A stretch of DNA of 64,000 nt from Lithospermum erythrorhizon (Eukaryota > Streptophyta > Magnoliopsida > Boraginales > Boraginaceae), in the NCBI GenBank assembly GCA_019722365.1, contig JADFUC010000085.1, positions 1,240,001 through 1,304,000 on the forward strand, read 5' to 3'. This document shows, piece by piece, positions 35,797 to 48,471 of the stretch; the stretch's first letter is position 1, and each line of letters starts with the position of its first letter. The notes under the pieces were generated by a model, which ran no database searches, was not told the DNA's origin, and saw nothing but the letters and a program-made list of their open reading frames with translations. The position numbers and the translations under genes were made by a program.

Positions 35797-36895
35797 TGTT
35801 AACAACATGGTTAAGTTATTACCACCAAAAAGTAAATGATAGAAACAGATTTGATGATGAATAATTTATACATTTGAAACACCTTGACGGAGTCCGCTGA
35901 CCATTTCCATAGGTTATTGGACGCAATATTTATTAATTTGATGAATAACTTGGAGTGGAAGAACGCTTTATTAATTGATATACGACTTTATGAAATGTGC
36001 ACTTCCATGTATAACGTAAGATTGAGCCCAATGCAATTTGAATAATGTTGCGGGAGGATATTTCAAGTTAGGGGCGGATGTAAATGGTGATTCAAAATAG
36101 GGCAGCAAGCATTTTCCACACACTGGCATCACTGTTCTGTCAAGCTCCATTCCATCACCCAACTTCCGACACCGAAGAATTTGTTCCCCGGCCAAACGGG
36201 GTCACAAAACACTAACTCCGTAGGTTTTAGTCAAATTAGTAACTTTTTTTTAGTGCGAAATGACAATTTTGCCCAATGAAACTTCCTAACTACTACACTT
36301 GCAAATAGGGGGCAAATAGCCATTTCACATGTGCGTGTAGGGGCTTCAAAATAGTCATTTCAATAACAGATATTAGTGTTTTAACGCCATTTTGACGCCG
36401 GGATTCAAATTTGCCAATTGCTCAAATCAAGGAATGAATGAAACACGTTTAAAATTGAGGATGGAATGGAAACCCGAGTGAAAGTTCACATAGTGGCTTT
36501 AAATTTCTTTCAAAATATACACTAAACTTTTTTTTACTATATTTGATAATCAAATTAAAAATTTAAGCGAAGAATAATGACTCGATGAACATTTAATAAG
36601 AAACCAAGATTTCAATTATAAAATGAATGTTCAATAGTATAAAATATGAATTATTTGGATTTGATGGTTCGACTAAACCGCTACGAACACAGAGATTCAA
36701 AAAGTTTCTATTCAATTTGTTTATTAGGTCAATCCTTAACTTTAATAGTTATATGTTTTTCCGTCTTGGCTGAAGATTGTCCACTTTACTTTTTAATAAT
36801 CAAAATTATTTATTTTATAATTTTAATCACATATCAAGATCAATCGTTATATATATTTCATGCAGAATTTCCATAACAGCCTAGATATATTTTAT
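34525..36895. other. AT-rich intergenic region
   Basis: A (TA)n tract lies at about 35762-35794. A 74-codon minus-strand frame at 35971-36195 has a fairly balanced composition (MPVCGKCLLPYFESPF) but no family I recognise. No supported gene. Confidence 0.4.

Positions 36896-36928
<33 letters not shown>
36896..36928. repeat. Poly(T) tract, ~33 bp
   Basis: An uninterrupted T run. It may be the poly(A) tail of a minus-strand retroposed sequence, but no SINE, LINE or processed gene was recognised next to it. Confidence 0.8.
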
Positions 36929-36929
<1 letters not shown>

Positions 36930-38867
36930 TCATAAATATGTGCAATTCAATACAATAAACCCTTTCCTTGGGGGAAGTCTGCTCAGGTACAAAAATAATT
37001 TATCAAACGACAGGTCCAACACGCTATTGCTCTCGAAACACACTGACGAGATGTTGATTTGGATTGGGTGTGCTTTGACTGATCAATTTGAGGTCTCTGA
37101 TTAGCTCCTATTTGTATCGAATTTCAGGCTGGATCTGTATGATCCTAAGTTGGACTTCAATTTGGCGCTAGACCGGCACATCCTAAGCCGAATTTGATTT
37201 CAGGCCTCAATTTTAATGCGAGATCGATAGAGTCCGGATCACAACGTGATTCAGATCGATGTAAGACTCGAAGCCTGACTGGTCTTGACTTGGATGAGAC
37301 CCCGAAATGGGTGCCTTTAAGAGTCAGATATCCCATTGGTTGTTCCAGACTGATTTGCTAGACTCTGAGTTCTAATCCTAGGGTTGATTTGGCCATGCAT
37401 TCAAATACAAGAGGGTCTAGCAGCCTTCATCTCGCACAACCAGTCGAAATGCACTTAGCTATTTCTAATCTTCAAAAAGTTATCCAAGTTTGATATGTCG
37501 CATCTGCTAATAGGATGCCTTAGCAAATAATCTTCAAGCTTCCGACGATGATAGGGGTTGATGTTAAAATTTTATATTCCTATGATTTTACTAGAGCATT
37601 TATAGCTTAATCCTATAGTTTATTTGGGATTTGGCGAGTCTCGAATGACGATTCTCATCATTTTTGGAGTTTCGATCCTAAATTACCGCTATGTGAAGAA
37701 TTCAACCTTGTACCTAGTTCCTCGCCTATTTTGTCCGGGGTTGAAGATTTATGTGTTCTTCACTCAGCTCTTCAATTTAGGCACCCTGCTTGTTTTATAG
37801 GTTAAAGATTTGTTATTTTCTCCTCGAATAAGCAACAATCATTTAAGATTTTCTATGAAAAATATCTTCTCAGCTGCCTTGTGCCAAATTCTCTCTCGTA
37901 TTTCTGTATTTTTTTACATGTATTTCGTATGAAATTTCGCCATATAGGGGGTATTTATTTGCCTTCGGCTTTTCTTCGATTAGTCGATCCATAATCATCC
38001 GATTTTGATCTTAACCGGGCACTTATAAAAATACGAGCCATTGATTTTATGGAAATTAGTTTGCCTCCAATCCAGCTTATGCACCTATTTATTTAGCCCC
38101 GCAGTCTTTTGGAAATAAGCCAGTTTTTTTAAAACCGTTTCTAAATAGTTTTATTTTAAGCCCCAAGCTTCCGAACTTCCATTAAAGCCAATAGCTTCAA
38201 ATTTATGCATTAAATTTGGGATTTTCGAGTTATAGTCATTGACATTTAATCCGGGGCGTTATTTTCTCGAACTCGCTTTCAGCAAAATTTAGGGTTAATT
38301 AACGTGAAACCCCTAATTTCTACTTAATTTAATTGTGGGCTTAATTCTAGAAACCCTTATTATTTCATACGTTTTTTGTTTTTATTAATTCTCGGATTGA
38401 ACCCTAATTGCCACGTATAGCTCGTATAATTAATTTTCTTTTAATCGATTTCACCGATTAAAATAAATCGATTTTTATAGCTTTAATAAATTTCGACTAT
38501 CTACGCCATCAAAGACTATAATTAATAATTTTTATAGTTTTAATTTTTATATAGCTCATTGAAGATCAATCTGGCTATATTTGTGAATTTATAGTCTGGC
38601 TAAAGTTAAGCTCTAAATATTTTTTCAAACTAATTATTTTTCAATTATATATAGTTTGTATGACTAAACTATTTATGTATTTTACCACATATATTATAAA
38701 TAATTGACAAATATAGAAAATTCCCTCTTCGATAAGTGGATTTGACTATGTTCATATTGAAGTTTGACAAAGAGACATAAAGTAGCCCTTATTTTAGGTA
38801 TCTCTATCCAGGTTCATGTACAGTGATTAAATATATCAGATGAAGTTAATTTAAATTCGTCTAACTA
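36929..38867. other. Moderately GC-balanced non-coding region, probably decayed retroelement
   Basis: 37040-37460 is rich in GATC, GACTxG and TTGAxTT words and less AT-rich than its surroundings; 38260-38400 has LTR-like text (AACCCTAATT, GATTTCACCGATT). There is no open frame of note and I could not assign a family. Confidence 0.35.
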
Positions 38868-39100
38868 ATGTTAAATGAAAATTTTTTCGCATTATCTCAA
38901 AACAATAACGCCAAGCGAAGCCCATCCAATTAACGACGCAAGGTCGTTACTAATAAAATGACAAGTGAAATTAATTTAGAATAAATACTTTTATAGAGAC
39001 TGCATATATCAAATCATATATACTACTTTTTATCTAATTAGCCTCACATTAATAGATATATAATAATCAATATAAATAATGTATTTTTATATTAATCAAT
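38868..39100. repeat. Dispersed ~240-bp repeat, copy 2
   Basis: Same orientation and order of words as 23941-24180. The copies are about 15 kb apart and diverged by substitutions and small indels. Confidence 0.65.
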
Positions 39101-39930
39101 TTTATTCTTATTTAAATAATTAAGAAGCTAACTGCACAAAACTTAACCCATCAGCTTGCTTGTTTTACTCTATCTCATATGCGTTGACTCAACTAACAGG
39201 TTGCAACCCATTAGCCTTGCTTACTCAATCCTCAATGCGTTGACTCAACTAACTCAAACCTTAATCCAAGGAAACCGTTGAATAATGTGCCTATTGTCTT
39301 CATTTAGACCGCTCATCACCACATACTGATTCCACTCAATATAGTTGGCCAAATATAAATGATTAAGTTTAATTTAAAGATGAAAGTTGAGTAAATGGTT
39401 AGTTTATCAAAAGTTTGCAATGAATGAGAAAATATGTCATTATTACTGTACAATAAATATCAAATATTGCAAACAAATTGAAAATAAAGGAGGATTATTA
39501 TAACTTTGATAACTAACAATTATACGGTTGAATTCTAAAATAGGACGGTTCAAATTAATTCTAAAATTAATTAGTTAGAGAAAGAGTAGTGGTAGTAACA
39601 AAAATTTCTTCACAATCTCACATGTTTTTAACATATCTAATATAAAATAAATCACCTCAAATAAAAATTAGAGCGACATTGATGATGTTGGTTGGTTCTT
39701 AATAAAGCACTACATTTGGTTGCATGATTTTTTTAATCGACTTATAGCATCTCATGTTGCATATTTATTTAGGTTAAGCTGAACAAGTTATTAATGAAAA
39801 ATTTATATCATCTATATATCCGTAAATTAAAAATGTGTCGACAAAGATAATTCCTACCATGCATATCCACTTACTAGTATACCAAAAAAAACTATTTCAA
39901 AGTCTCCCTTGACCCATTCCCCCAACTCCA
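39101..39930. other. AT-rich region upstream of the small conserved gene
   Basis: A ~60-bp tandem duplication with TGCGTTGACTCAACTAAC in each copy lies at about 39140-39262. The rest is AT-rich and featureless. Confidence 0.45.
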
Positions 39931-39932
39931 CC

Positions 39933-39941
39933 TATATATAA
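39933..39941 (+). promoter_or_regulatory. TATA box of the small conserved gene
   Basis: TATATATAAATG lies about 100 bp before the ATG at 40035, at a normal distance for a short 5' leader. The CT-rich sequence after it fits a plant 5' UTR. Confidence 0.6.
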
Positions 39942-40034
39942 ATGTATTTTACTTCAATCACCCAAATCATCCCTCCAAATATTTTTCGTGTTCAACTACT
40001 AACTAAGAATTAAACACTCAATCATTCCTCCAAT

Positions 40035-40466
40035 ATGGCATCTCAAAAAAGGCTGGCTGAAACCATACTAGAGCCCATTATATCTTTTTGGAATCTATTC
40101 AAAAAACAAACTAGAAAAGCCACAAATCAAAAACCTTCATACAATAATTCCCCCAAAGCATCATTCACTAGTAATAAACCCAAACAACTTTTGGCTATGA
40201 TCAGCAACAAGACAATCAATTTGAGACACAAGAAGAAGAAGAAGAAAGCCGGCGCGATAATCGATGAAAATGAAGAACATGAAGCTCGACATGGATTTGG
40301 AGATGGAGGGCTATGGCAAAGGTCAATAATGATGGGTGATAAGTGTCAGCCTCTTGATTTTTCCGGCGTAATTTATTATGATCACGACGGTAAAAGAGTG
40401 TCGGAGTTGCCCATAAGGTCTCCTCGTGCAAGTCCTCTCCCAAGATACATTTATGGAAATAATTAA
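40035..40466 (+). CDS. Small conserved plant protein of unknown function, 143 aa
   Basis: A single exon with a good TATA context upstream. The N-terminal part (residues 1-60) is basic with FWNLFKKQTRK, and a lysine run (HKKKKKKAG) follows near residue 65. The C-terminal 50 residues carry a strongly conserved-looking block, GLWQRSIMMGDKCQPLDFSG then VIYYDHDGKRVSELP and RSPRASPLPRY. I recognise this block from short uncharacterised plant proteins, but I know of no established biochemical role. There is no signal peptide or membrane segment; the basic stretch could be a nuclear-localisation signal or membrane-contact patch. Coding is well supported by composition and by the conserved end; function is open. 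Confidence 0.82.
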   Translation: MASQKRLAETILEPIISFWNLFKKQTRKATNQKPSYNNSPKASFTSNKPKQLLAMISNKTINLRHKKKKKKAGAIIDENEEHEARHGFGDGGLWQRSIMMGDKCQPLDFSGVIYYDHDGKRVSELPIRSPRASPLPRYIYGNN

Positions 40467-41128
40467 ATAATGATTGCACCATACAAAATTAAAGAATTAG
40501 ATTAGTACTGGAGCATTAATATATTTATGCATGGAACTTGTGTGTTTATTTTGTATTTTTTTTGCAACATAAAGTCAAAGTGATTGTTTTAGTAGGGGTA
40601 AAGTGTAATTTACCCTACTTTTTATGATTTGTTACATGCATTTAGTGTTATGGACTTATGGCGCACACATTAGAAATTAGTTTTTGCACATTTAAATAGT
40701 TAACTTATGTCATGTGAATACGTGATCTGTATTCTACAGCATAATGGATTCCTTGTTTTGTTGGTGTATACTCCTCAAATTTTGTGTAATTACTTTTTCG
40801 GTTTTTCATGAACATGGACAACAAGTTACTTTGTGTTCCTATTATAATTATTCAATAGAAAATTGTCAAAATGGTCACAAATAATGTGTAAGTTGAGTAC
40901 TTTAATCCTAGTAAATATTTGATATAATAAAATGATTTCGTGAATTAATACAAAAAGGTGCATTTTAATTCTATTTTAATATTAATATTAAATTAAACGG
41001 AAAAGTATAAATACACTACACTTTTGAGTCAAAATAGAATTTTCAATATTTAATATTTGTAAAAAATGTATACTTTAGTCTTCAATCCTGACAATTTATT
41101 TTCTTAGATGATGTGGATTATTGATGGT
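40467..41128. other. 3' flank of the small gene
   Basis: AT-rich 3' UTR and spacer; no other feature. Confidence 0.4.
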
Positions 41129-41137
41129 CCAAATAAA

Positions 41138-44100
41138 AGAGAAGATTGGAAAAATAGCACTCATTTGACCACATTTTTAACTTTTAGCACACTTTCTTAA
41201 TTCTTTGTGTAAATGGCACCTTTTTCCTATCAATTGTCTAAATTGCCCCTCATTTAAAATCAACCACTTCCTTCTTCATCTTCTTCAATTATGCAACCCC
41301 ACCAACCACCACAACTACTCCATTCCCTCCACAACCTATTAGGAATCTAGTATGAATTTTATCAGGATAAACACCTAATTCATACATCCCTGATTCCTCA
41401 AAATGATATAAATTAATCTAAAATTATAATGACTTATATGAATACGGTATACTTATGAGATGCCATCGGAAAGCCTATCTCCAAATCTCACGAAGCCTCC
41501 TTTGAATTCCATCATGAGCACTTCAAATGTATTTAGTTGGTCCAATAATTCAGAGAGTTGAATCCAACATTTACCGCTGTAACATGGATTGAATTGATAA
41601 AATCAAGAGAAGAATTTCACCTCTTCTTTGAGTTTTTCGCTATTGGTAGAAACGCGAGAGGCTAAGCTTTTTTCCATTTCATGAAATAGGTTATGAAACC
41701 TAATAAGCTAGCTTATATGCTCCAACCTAAAAAAGCCCAACCTATCACCTAATGAGTCGAATTTCGTTAAATTTAATTAAATCGTTATAAATCAAACACT
41801 AACAAGTTGTTAATAGTAACTAACAAGTTACTAACAAGTCGATTTTTCAACTATCGAATTAATTCAATTGACTAATTAATAATTCGGGTTCATCCAATTT
41901 ACATTTTTACATTATCAATCGTGAAAATTTCCACTGAGAATATTCGCTGACATAATCAACTCTCAATTTTAGCAATGTAGTTCAATTTCACATGAAATAT
42001 AATTCAACGTCATCAGATACAAGGAATTCTCTTAGGCTCGATAATGAGTTTGTATAATAATAATAATTTGACCAATTACTATTATTATAACGACACGAAA
42101 GAAAAGATTTCCAAAGAATCGCCATAACCCCTTAAATTATCACGAGAACCCACACTAGTAATATACACCATTGCGAACACTAAGTTTCAAGAATCACATT
42201 TTAACCAACCCGGTAAATGACTGATATTAACAATCGTTTAATCCGGCATAATGAAAGCGGAATCAATTTTCATTGATTTCCCAACACTCCTAATTTGCCC
42301 TCTCGACAATTACCATACAATTCCTTTAACACCATCTCTGGGCCAGAGTTAACTATAGCAAGCGAAAACACCCACAACTTTCTTTTACTTACTACGACCA
42401 AATAAAGATTTGGCTGCTGCCCCATAAACCAATAAGTACCAATCACAGAGGCCCGAGATCTTCCTCAGATATCAAGAACGGATAAATCTCTCCCAATATA
42501 TCAACATCTATCGGCTTCACCGCGCGAATCTAACACATGCGCAGCTATAATCCCCGCTTAAGGCAAGACGTTGTCATAGTCAAGTACGTAGCTTATATAA
42601 CACGTATAGTTATATATCAGAGTCTAAGAAATTGTCGAACCTAAAATTCTAAACAAATATCATAGACACGAGATCTACATATCTTCTATGAATTGTCGTC
42701 ATACTCACGCCCACATGTAACCTGCACTTCACTCAGACGATCTGGGCTTCAGCGCTGTGATCAATCTCGATCACTAATCAAAACACCATATTAGTCATTT
42801 GATGCTTGTCGCCCTAACTATCAAAGATTCCGGGATCAAGGCTCTTTTGGCTATCCTGTATGTTTCAGAAGCTCGAAGAAAGGTAATCAACAATTCATAT
42901 TCGCCTCTCTAGAAAACATGTACTAACCTGTGATTTAACTTTTTCACTCATCGAGATACAATACATGTATACATATTTCAACGGCCTGCGGAAATAAATA
43001 TTGGGTAACTATATGAATGAATTAGGCATTCATGAAGTTTAGTTAACAATTAGATTAAAAACACAAAAAGTGAACTTCGCTTTAATCAATTACTTAACTT
43101 ATTCCGCAAAGTCGAATGCACCAGCTCCACTAAACTTCGCCACGCTCGCCTTCATTAAGCTCATGAAAACAAAACTTGATTGAATCACGCGGAAGCGGAT
43201 CTTCAACCCGAGATGCATGCTTAAATCCATACGGATCCTTTAAGCCAGATGCACTTTCAGTCATTTCATGACATGTAAAGCAAAAGGATAAGGATTATAA
43301 TCATTATCCTTTATTGATTACTACTTTCAAGCAAAGATATATTCATCAACCGTGTCTTTCAACCAAGGAATCATTGATGATTAAGATTACTCCATAGTCA
43401 CGCACGACTATGATCGTAACGGGTTTCAACCACTTCGGGTTCTATCAGGTTTACAACACAACTCTCGAAGTGTGTTAAAACACATCTCTGCCTTATTAAA
43501 TTACATTCTTTAACAACATTACCAACAAAACGTATTGACCGGTCAAGTTGTAATATCGAAGTTCAAGTTTCATCGAAAGCATACTAATTAATCATATTAT
43601 TTAAATTTCGCTAATAGCCTTTCATATGGTACAACTGTCCATAATGCTATTATCACATTCAGTTACAAGTGATGATCATTAACTGATCTATTTCATGTAA
43701 CTATAGTCACCTCTATTCTCTTAAAGTTACTACACTAAGTAATATACAATTACTAAGTGAATAAGCCCAAAGAATCACATTTAACCAACCCGATAAATGA
43801 ATCGACATAATTGTCGCACGGGCATAATAAAAGCTTTTAATCAATTTTCACGATTCCAACACAACCACCCCACTGCACTCCATCCCCCCTCCCCCACACC
43901 CCCCACCACACAACCACACCCCCCACACCCCTCACCCCACAACCCAATCCTAACCACCATCACCATCCCCCATAACTACCCCACATTACCACACACACCC
44001 CACTGCCCCAATACCCAACCCCTCTATCCTCACCACCCCACCTCCTATAAAGCTACCCACCACCAACACCACCTCCTTAAAATCAGAGCCACCAACCAAG

Positions 44101-44505
44101 ACACTAACAATCACATCACCAAATCAAAACCCTACCCCACCCATGCTAAATAAAAAACTAAATTATGAGGGCCGACGACTTTTGCCGGGGAAGGGTCGAT
44201 GGGTCATAAACTTTGTAGCTGGGACGGTGGTCTATTAAAAGTTACGCAGGGCGCAGTGGTCAGCGGGGCGGTCAGTGGAAGGGGCGGTCAAGCAAGGGCG
44301 CAGCTGGGGTAGTTTCGGGAGCCGGCGGGTCGTTGGGGCGGCCGTTGGGGTTCAATAATCAAATAAGATGCATAAGAAACGTGTTGATTTTTAATGAGGG
44401 ACAATTTGACACCGATAGGAAAATGTGTCATTTTAGCCAAAGCACTAAGTAGCGATGCTAAAATTTAAAAATGTAGTCAAATGGGTGCCATTTTCCAAAT
44501 TTTCT
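41138..44505. mobile_element. Mutator-like element (non-autonomous MULE), 3368 bp, with TIRs and 9-bp duplication
   Basis: CCAAATAAA occurs at 41129-41137 and 44506-44514, a perfect 9-bp duplication as made by Mutator transposases. The ends are inverted repeats of about 127 bp (41138-41266 and 44379-44505), both starting AGA(G)AAxATTxGGAAAA and sharing ATTTGACxACATTTTTAA and CCTATC words. No MULE transposase is visible. The cargo includes sequence related to 25115-25440 (about 41985-42290, minus), a second partial copy of it at 43745-43860, and a C-rich then G-rich block at 43860-44345. Confidence 0.88.
43860..44345. repeat. Strand-asymmetric C-rich then G-rich block inside the MULE
   Basis: About 43860-44130 is dominated by CCCCAC and CACCCC words; 44165-44345 is dominated by GGGGCGG and GGGTCG words. 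The first part could form an i-motif or, on the minus strand, a G-quadruplex (runs of 5-6 C at about 43884-43904). The open frame 43797-44153 here is low-complexity P/T/H and is not called a gene. Confidence 0.6.
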
Positions 44506-44514
44506 CCAAATAAA

Positions 44515-45340
44515 AAGTATTGGCCCATGTCAAACTAAAGCGATCCGACAAGAGCAACCCTTCATCCGTTCGGACCCTCAAGAAGTGAAGAACTTGAGAT
44601 TATAATTTATAGCTACAAAATTCATTCAAACACATAGCTTGATAGCCCATAGGTTAATATTACTACATCCAGATGCGGGCTAACGACTGGGCCCCACCTC
44701 GCGGCCCGACCCTCTAATTTGGTTCACTGCCTGTGCCCACTAGGCCCACGAACGGCCCCTCGACCGTTAAGAAGTGGTGCACCTGACGGTGGGCCAAGAG
44801 ATCGCCCTGCCTCGTGCCCGGTTCGAGCAAATCTAAAATCTCGGGCAGTATTCGGTCCTGCCTGCTCAGGCCCCTCAAGCCTTACAAATGTGGTACCGTT
44901 TACTATTAACGGTACCACGTTAATACCAAAAGTAGTGCCATAATCTGAGAGAAGCGTGGTACCGTTCCAATGTAAATGGTACCATCGCCAGAAAGCGCAA
45001 GTTAGCATAAACCTACATAATACAATGCCTTTACCATTCTTTTCCTAACACATTAAAACCACAAGTCGACAACACTCAAGAACAACATAAATTAACATTA
45101 AAACATGCTTAAAAACATTCACAACATAACAAACTATTGAGCAAATCCATATTAAAACGTACGACAAACATAGTTAAAACATAATAATAGTAACACAAAC
45201 ATTGTTCGAAGTACGCAAACTAAGCTTAGATGAATCTAACAATGTGCAAACATAACACGAAAAGTAAATCTTTCAAACATCAAAGTACATAAATGAAAAC
45301 ATTGTTCAATAACCATTACATCATACATGAGAAAACATAA
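44515..45340. other. Spacer with a GC-rich patch and paired GGTACC hairpins
   Basis: 44690-44880 is GC-rich without a convincing gene (overlapping frames on both strands, 44719-44943 and 44724-45008). A perfect 10-bp stem TGGTACCGTT/AACGGTACCA with a 7-nt loop lies at 44891-44917. A second TGGTACC...GGTACCA pair lies at 44957-44984. From 45000 to 45340 is AC-rich sequence, probably the 3' end of the transposon ORF to its right. Confidence 0.45.
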
Positions 45341-45359
45341 ACACATTCATTCATGTGTT

Positions 45360-46580
45360 TCTTCACTTTCTTCTTCTTCATCAGGTTGCCGGCGGTAGCG
45401 GATTTAGGCGGGGCATCATCCTCGAAGTCTCAATAGATGCTAGTGCCAGTGGAGGTGAAGCTAAATGCCATCCTCTCTATCGTGTTGTGCATCTCACCAT
45501 ATGGATCCCTCATCATCGTCATCTCAAGCTCAACATCCTTCCCTTTCTCCTTCCTCGCATCACATCGATCTCCGTGATACATCCTGCTTATTCTCGCTTC
45601 TTCATCCCGGTCACCTCATTCTTCAATAATATGTTCTCGCCAAGCAACTTCTTCAAAGTATCAATTAGGAACTCCGTGGTTCCACATCGGCCCCTATCGG
45701 TCATGCGTGACGCCAATTTCGAGCAAATGGATACGCCTCTTCCCCGGTACTGTACCCACCCTATTGCGCCGACTTCGGGGCTTTACATCCGTTGTACTTC
45801 CAAACTTCGTTCGTCGCCTCCTCATATTGCTCATAAATCTTTCACTTAGAACGCAATGCCTTATCCCACAAATATACTTCAAATTTAGCCATTGAGGATT
45901 TTTCTATCATCGAGTCCTTCCTAACACCAAGCTTAAAACATTCTAAAAGAGGGACTCCTTTGACATTTACCAACAAATGCGATAGGATCATGCCATATTG
46001 TGGTGCCTTCTTTTTATGATACAAAATGTATTCTAGGATAATATGAGGATACTTAACCTTCTCCTCATTCAAGAGAGCCCAAGTAGCAAACATTTGTATT
46101 GTGCTAAGTTATGTGGCTTGACTAGTTGTGGGAAATAAAATTCCTTGAACCACTTTGGACACAAACTTTTCTGTCCCATTGAAATTGTACATATAAACTA
46201 ACTTTGGAATGACGGTTCTACGATTATTGTTTAGAACTTTAGCTCAATTTTCTTGTCCGATAGGCCAATTCGCACACCACCCCCTTGTGGGCTAATCATT
46301 AACACAACTTACGTCATCATGCATAGTCATACTAAATAAGGTTGTCAAATCTTTCTCAGTTATCATAACTTCTACACCATTGATATTAAAAGTAAGTCAT
46401 ATCATAGGGTCACCATTATCTATATTTGTCTTACGATCCATTTTCATGGACTTATAGAATTGCACAACTATATCCAGATTTGTGCCAACACTTTCTACAA
46501 CCTCAACACCCTCATTTTTTGCCTCCTCGACTTCTTGTTGTGGTTCTTCTTCTTCAACTAGATGTTGGAAACTAACGTAG
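45360..46580 (-). pseudogene. Decayed plant transposon ORF (putative plant transposon protein / PMD-like family)
   Basis: On the minus strand a broken frame runs from an acidic start (EEEEPQQEVEEAKNEG near 46560) through GVEVMITEKDLTTLFSM. It passes two or more stops and then VYMYNFNGTEKFVSKVVQ and the intact stretch 46093-45842 (FATWALLNEEKVKYPHIILE and KAPQYGMILSHLL). This matches the 'putative plant transposon protein' domain carried by many Athila-type and related elements. A further piece (LEMTMMRDPYGEMHNTIERM) lies near 45530. There are several in-frame stops, so it is a relic. Confidence 0.6.
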
Positions 46581-48471
46581 TAATGTTTGATCCAAACGTT
46601 ACCACACTTACGACAAACTAGCCGGTAACTAGCCGTTGGGAATAATCGGTACCGTTAAAGTAATGTGGGGTATCACATATAAAAAGTAAAGCTTTTTTCG
46701 GGATTCATAACAGAGAATTTTCATGTTTAATAATTCCAGTTCACAACTATCAACTTAATACCGTTTATAATCGTTTTCTAGCATATTGCTCACTATATCT
46801 CGAAGAGAAAAGAATTCCGCAGGAGCGCCAGCAGAAGAGGTTTTTCAAGGTTATCGAGATCCATCCGGCCGAAAGGTCAGCTACCTCCCACCTTGTTCGG
46901 GGTGTCAACTTTGTAGTCGACAGAATCAAATGGGCGGACGACGAGGTACACGACGTCAAAATTGAAAATGGAAAGCTCTCAAGGATGGTGACGAAACACA
47001 CATAAGTTGTCTTTACGGATGGGTGGCGGAATTTGTGGAACGTTACAACACAACCCGTATGACTTTGTAACTTCTCAAAAGCTTCACCATGAAAGACCGA
47101 ACCAATCATCAGACGTATCCGTCGTGACCGCTTGCACGTAGTGCAAAATGGGGTCATGAGAAAAGGCCTATTTTATCCTAAACTACCTATTTGAACTATT
47201 AATAAAAAGTTTCATTGGGAACTATTTGCTCCACCATCATCAATGTTCAAATTTTTTTTTGCAATAAACCAGATAATTATTAAATATAAACGCTGAACGC
47301 TAATGAAAAAATAAATGTAATGGGGATAACGCCAAGACCGCACCAACCAGCACGCTCTGCCTCGATATAGCGGTCTCGAACCGATCAGGGGCCAGCACTT
47401 TAACGGGCTGGCCCGGCCCAATTGCTAAACCTAGAGCTCCATCTTGTGACACGGCCCCAGTTCGATATACCACGTTTACATCTGCTACAAACAGTCCATT
47501 AAGCCCATAAAGGAAAGAGGAGAAATACAAGTGTGTAACATATCATTAAGACGCACCATTGACAATCGCACAACACCAATGATGTTTACACTCTCAATCT
47601 CGTTAATCACATTCCATTTTTTATATAAAATGGATGAAAAACTGTAAGCTTAGTATAGTAATCAATAAATGAAATGCTAAAAATCATTACCCTTCCACAA
47701 AGTATATCACGTGATGATTCAACAATTAAGGAGATCTTAATTGTGTCAATGATTAACTTACATATACACATCATCATAGATGAACAAGTATATAATCTAC
47801 AACTTATCTTTACATTACAAAAATATTTATGAAATCAATATTTATGACGGGAAAATTGATCATTTTTTAGTTATACAAGGAGTGTAATCATACATACATT
47901 GCATTATTTCAACACCTAACAATCACAATCAGAATTACACGAGTATAATGTTTTTGTAGAACTACACCTAAATGATTTCTCACTCATAACAAAAAACCAT
48001 TTTTATTTATTTATGATATAATGCAATATATATTGTTCTCGTTCACATGTAAATATTATTTCTCTCACTAGAATATTCTTCATTTGTAATACGTTTCTTA
48101 TACAAAAAAATCTTGATTCTCATACTATACATCCATGTGTTTTAATAAAAGGAGAAAGAAAGCATAATTGAACAGCCGGGTTGTTAGTGATCTTAGTGCC
48201 ACATTTTTCTTCAAGAATATTAAACTAAAATATGTTGTGACAATTACTATGATTGATATTGCTAAATACATAAAACATTATGATGGAAGGGAAAACAATA
48301 GCCTTTGTGCGTATATGTCCTTTCACCAAGAAACACATGTGGACTAGCTAGTAGCATCCCTTATCCACGTTATCCCCTAGTAGAATATGAACTTTTTCAT
48401 TAGAAAAGAGAGGTTGGGAAATGTACGCAAAAATTCAAGAAATACACAAGTAATTATTCCTATATTAAGAT
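46581..48471. other. Spacer upstream of the cyclophilin gene with unassigned coding-like remnants
   Basis: The plus strand near 46790-47010 reads RFFKVIEIHPAERSATSHLV and GVNFVVDRIKWADDEVH without a family I recognise. The minus frame 47530-47300 (GAVSQDGALGLAIGPGQPVK) is also protein-like but unassigned. Both may be transposon remnants. From about 47540 to the cyclophilin ATG the sequence is AT-rich promoter region. Confidence 0.3.

Noticed and set aside
35971..36195. 74-codon minus-strand frame
   Set aside because: Fairly balanced composition but no recognisable domain, promoter or splice context.
43797..44153. 118-codon P/H/T-rich ORF
   Set aside because: Encoded by the C-rich simple sequence inside the MULE.
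44719..45008. Overlapping frames in the GC-rich patch
   Set aside because: Open on both strands only because of GC composition and GGTACC repeats; no domain.
47300..47530. 76-codon minus-strand frame with protein-like composition
   Set aside because: No family recognised and no neighbouring exons; kept only as an unassigned remnant in the spacer entry.
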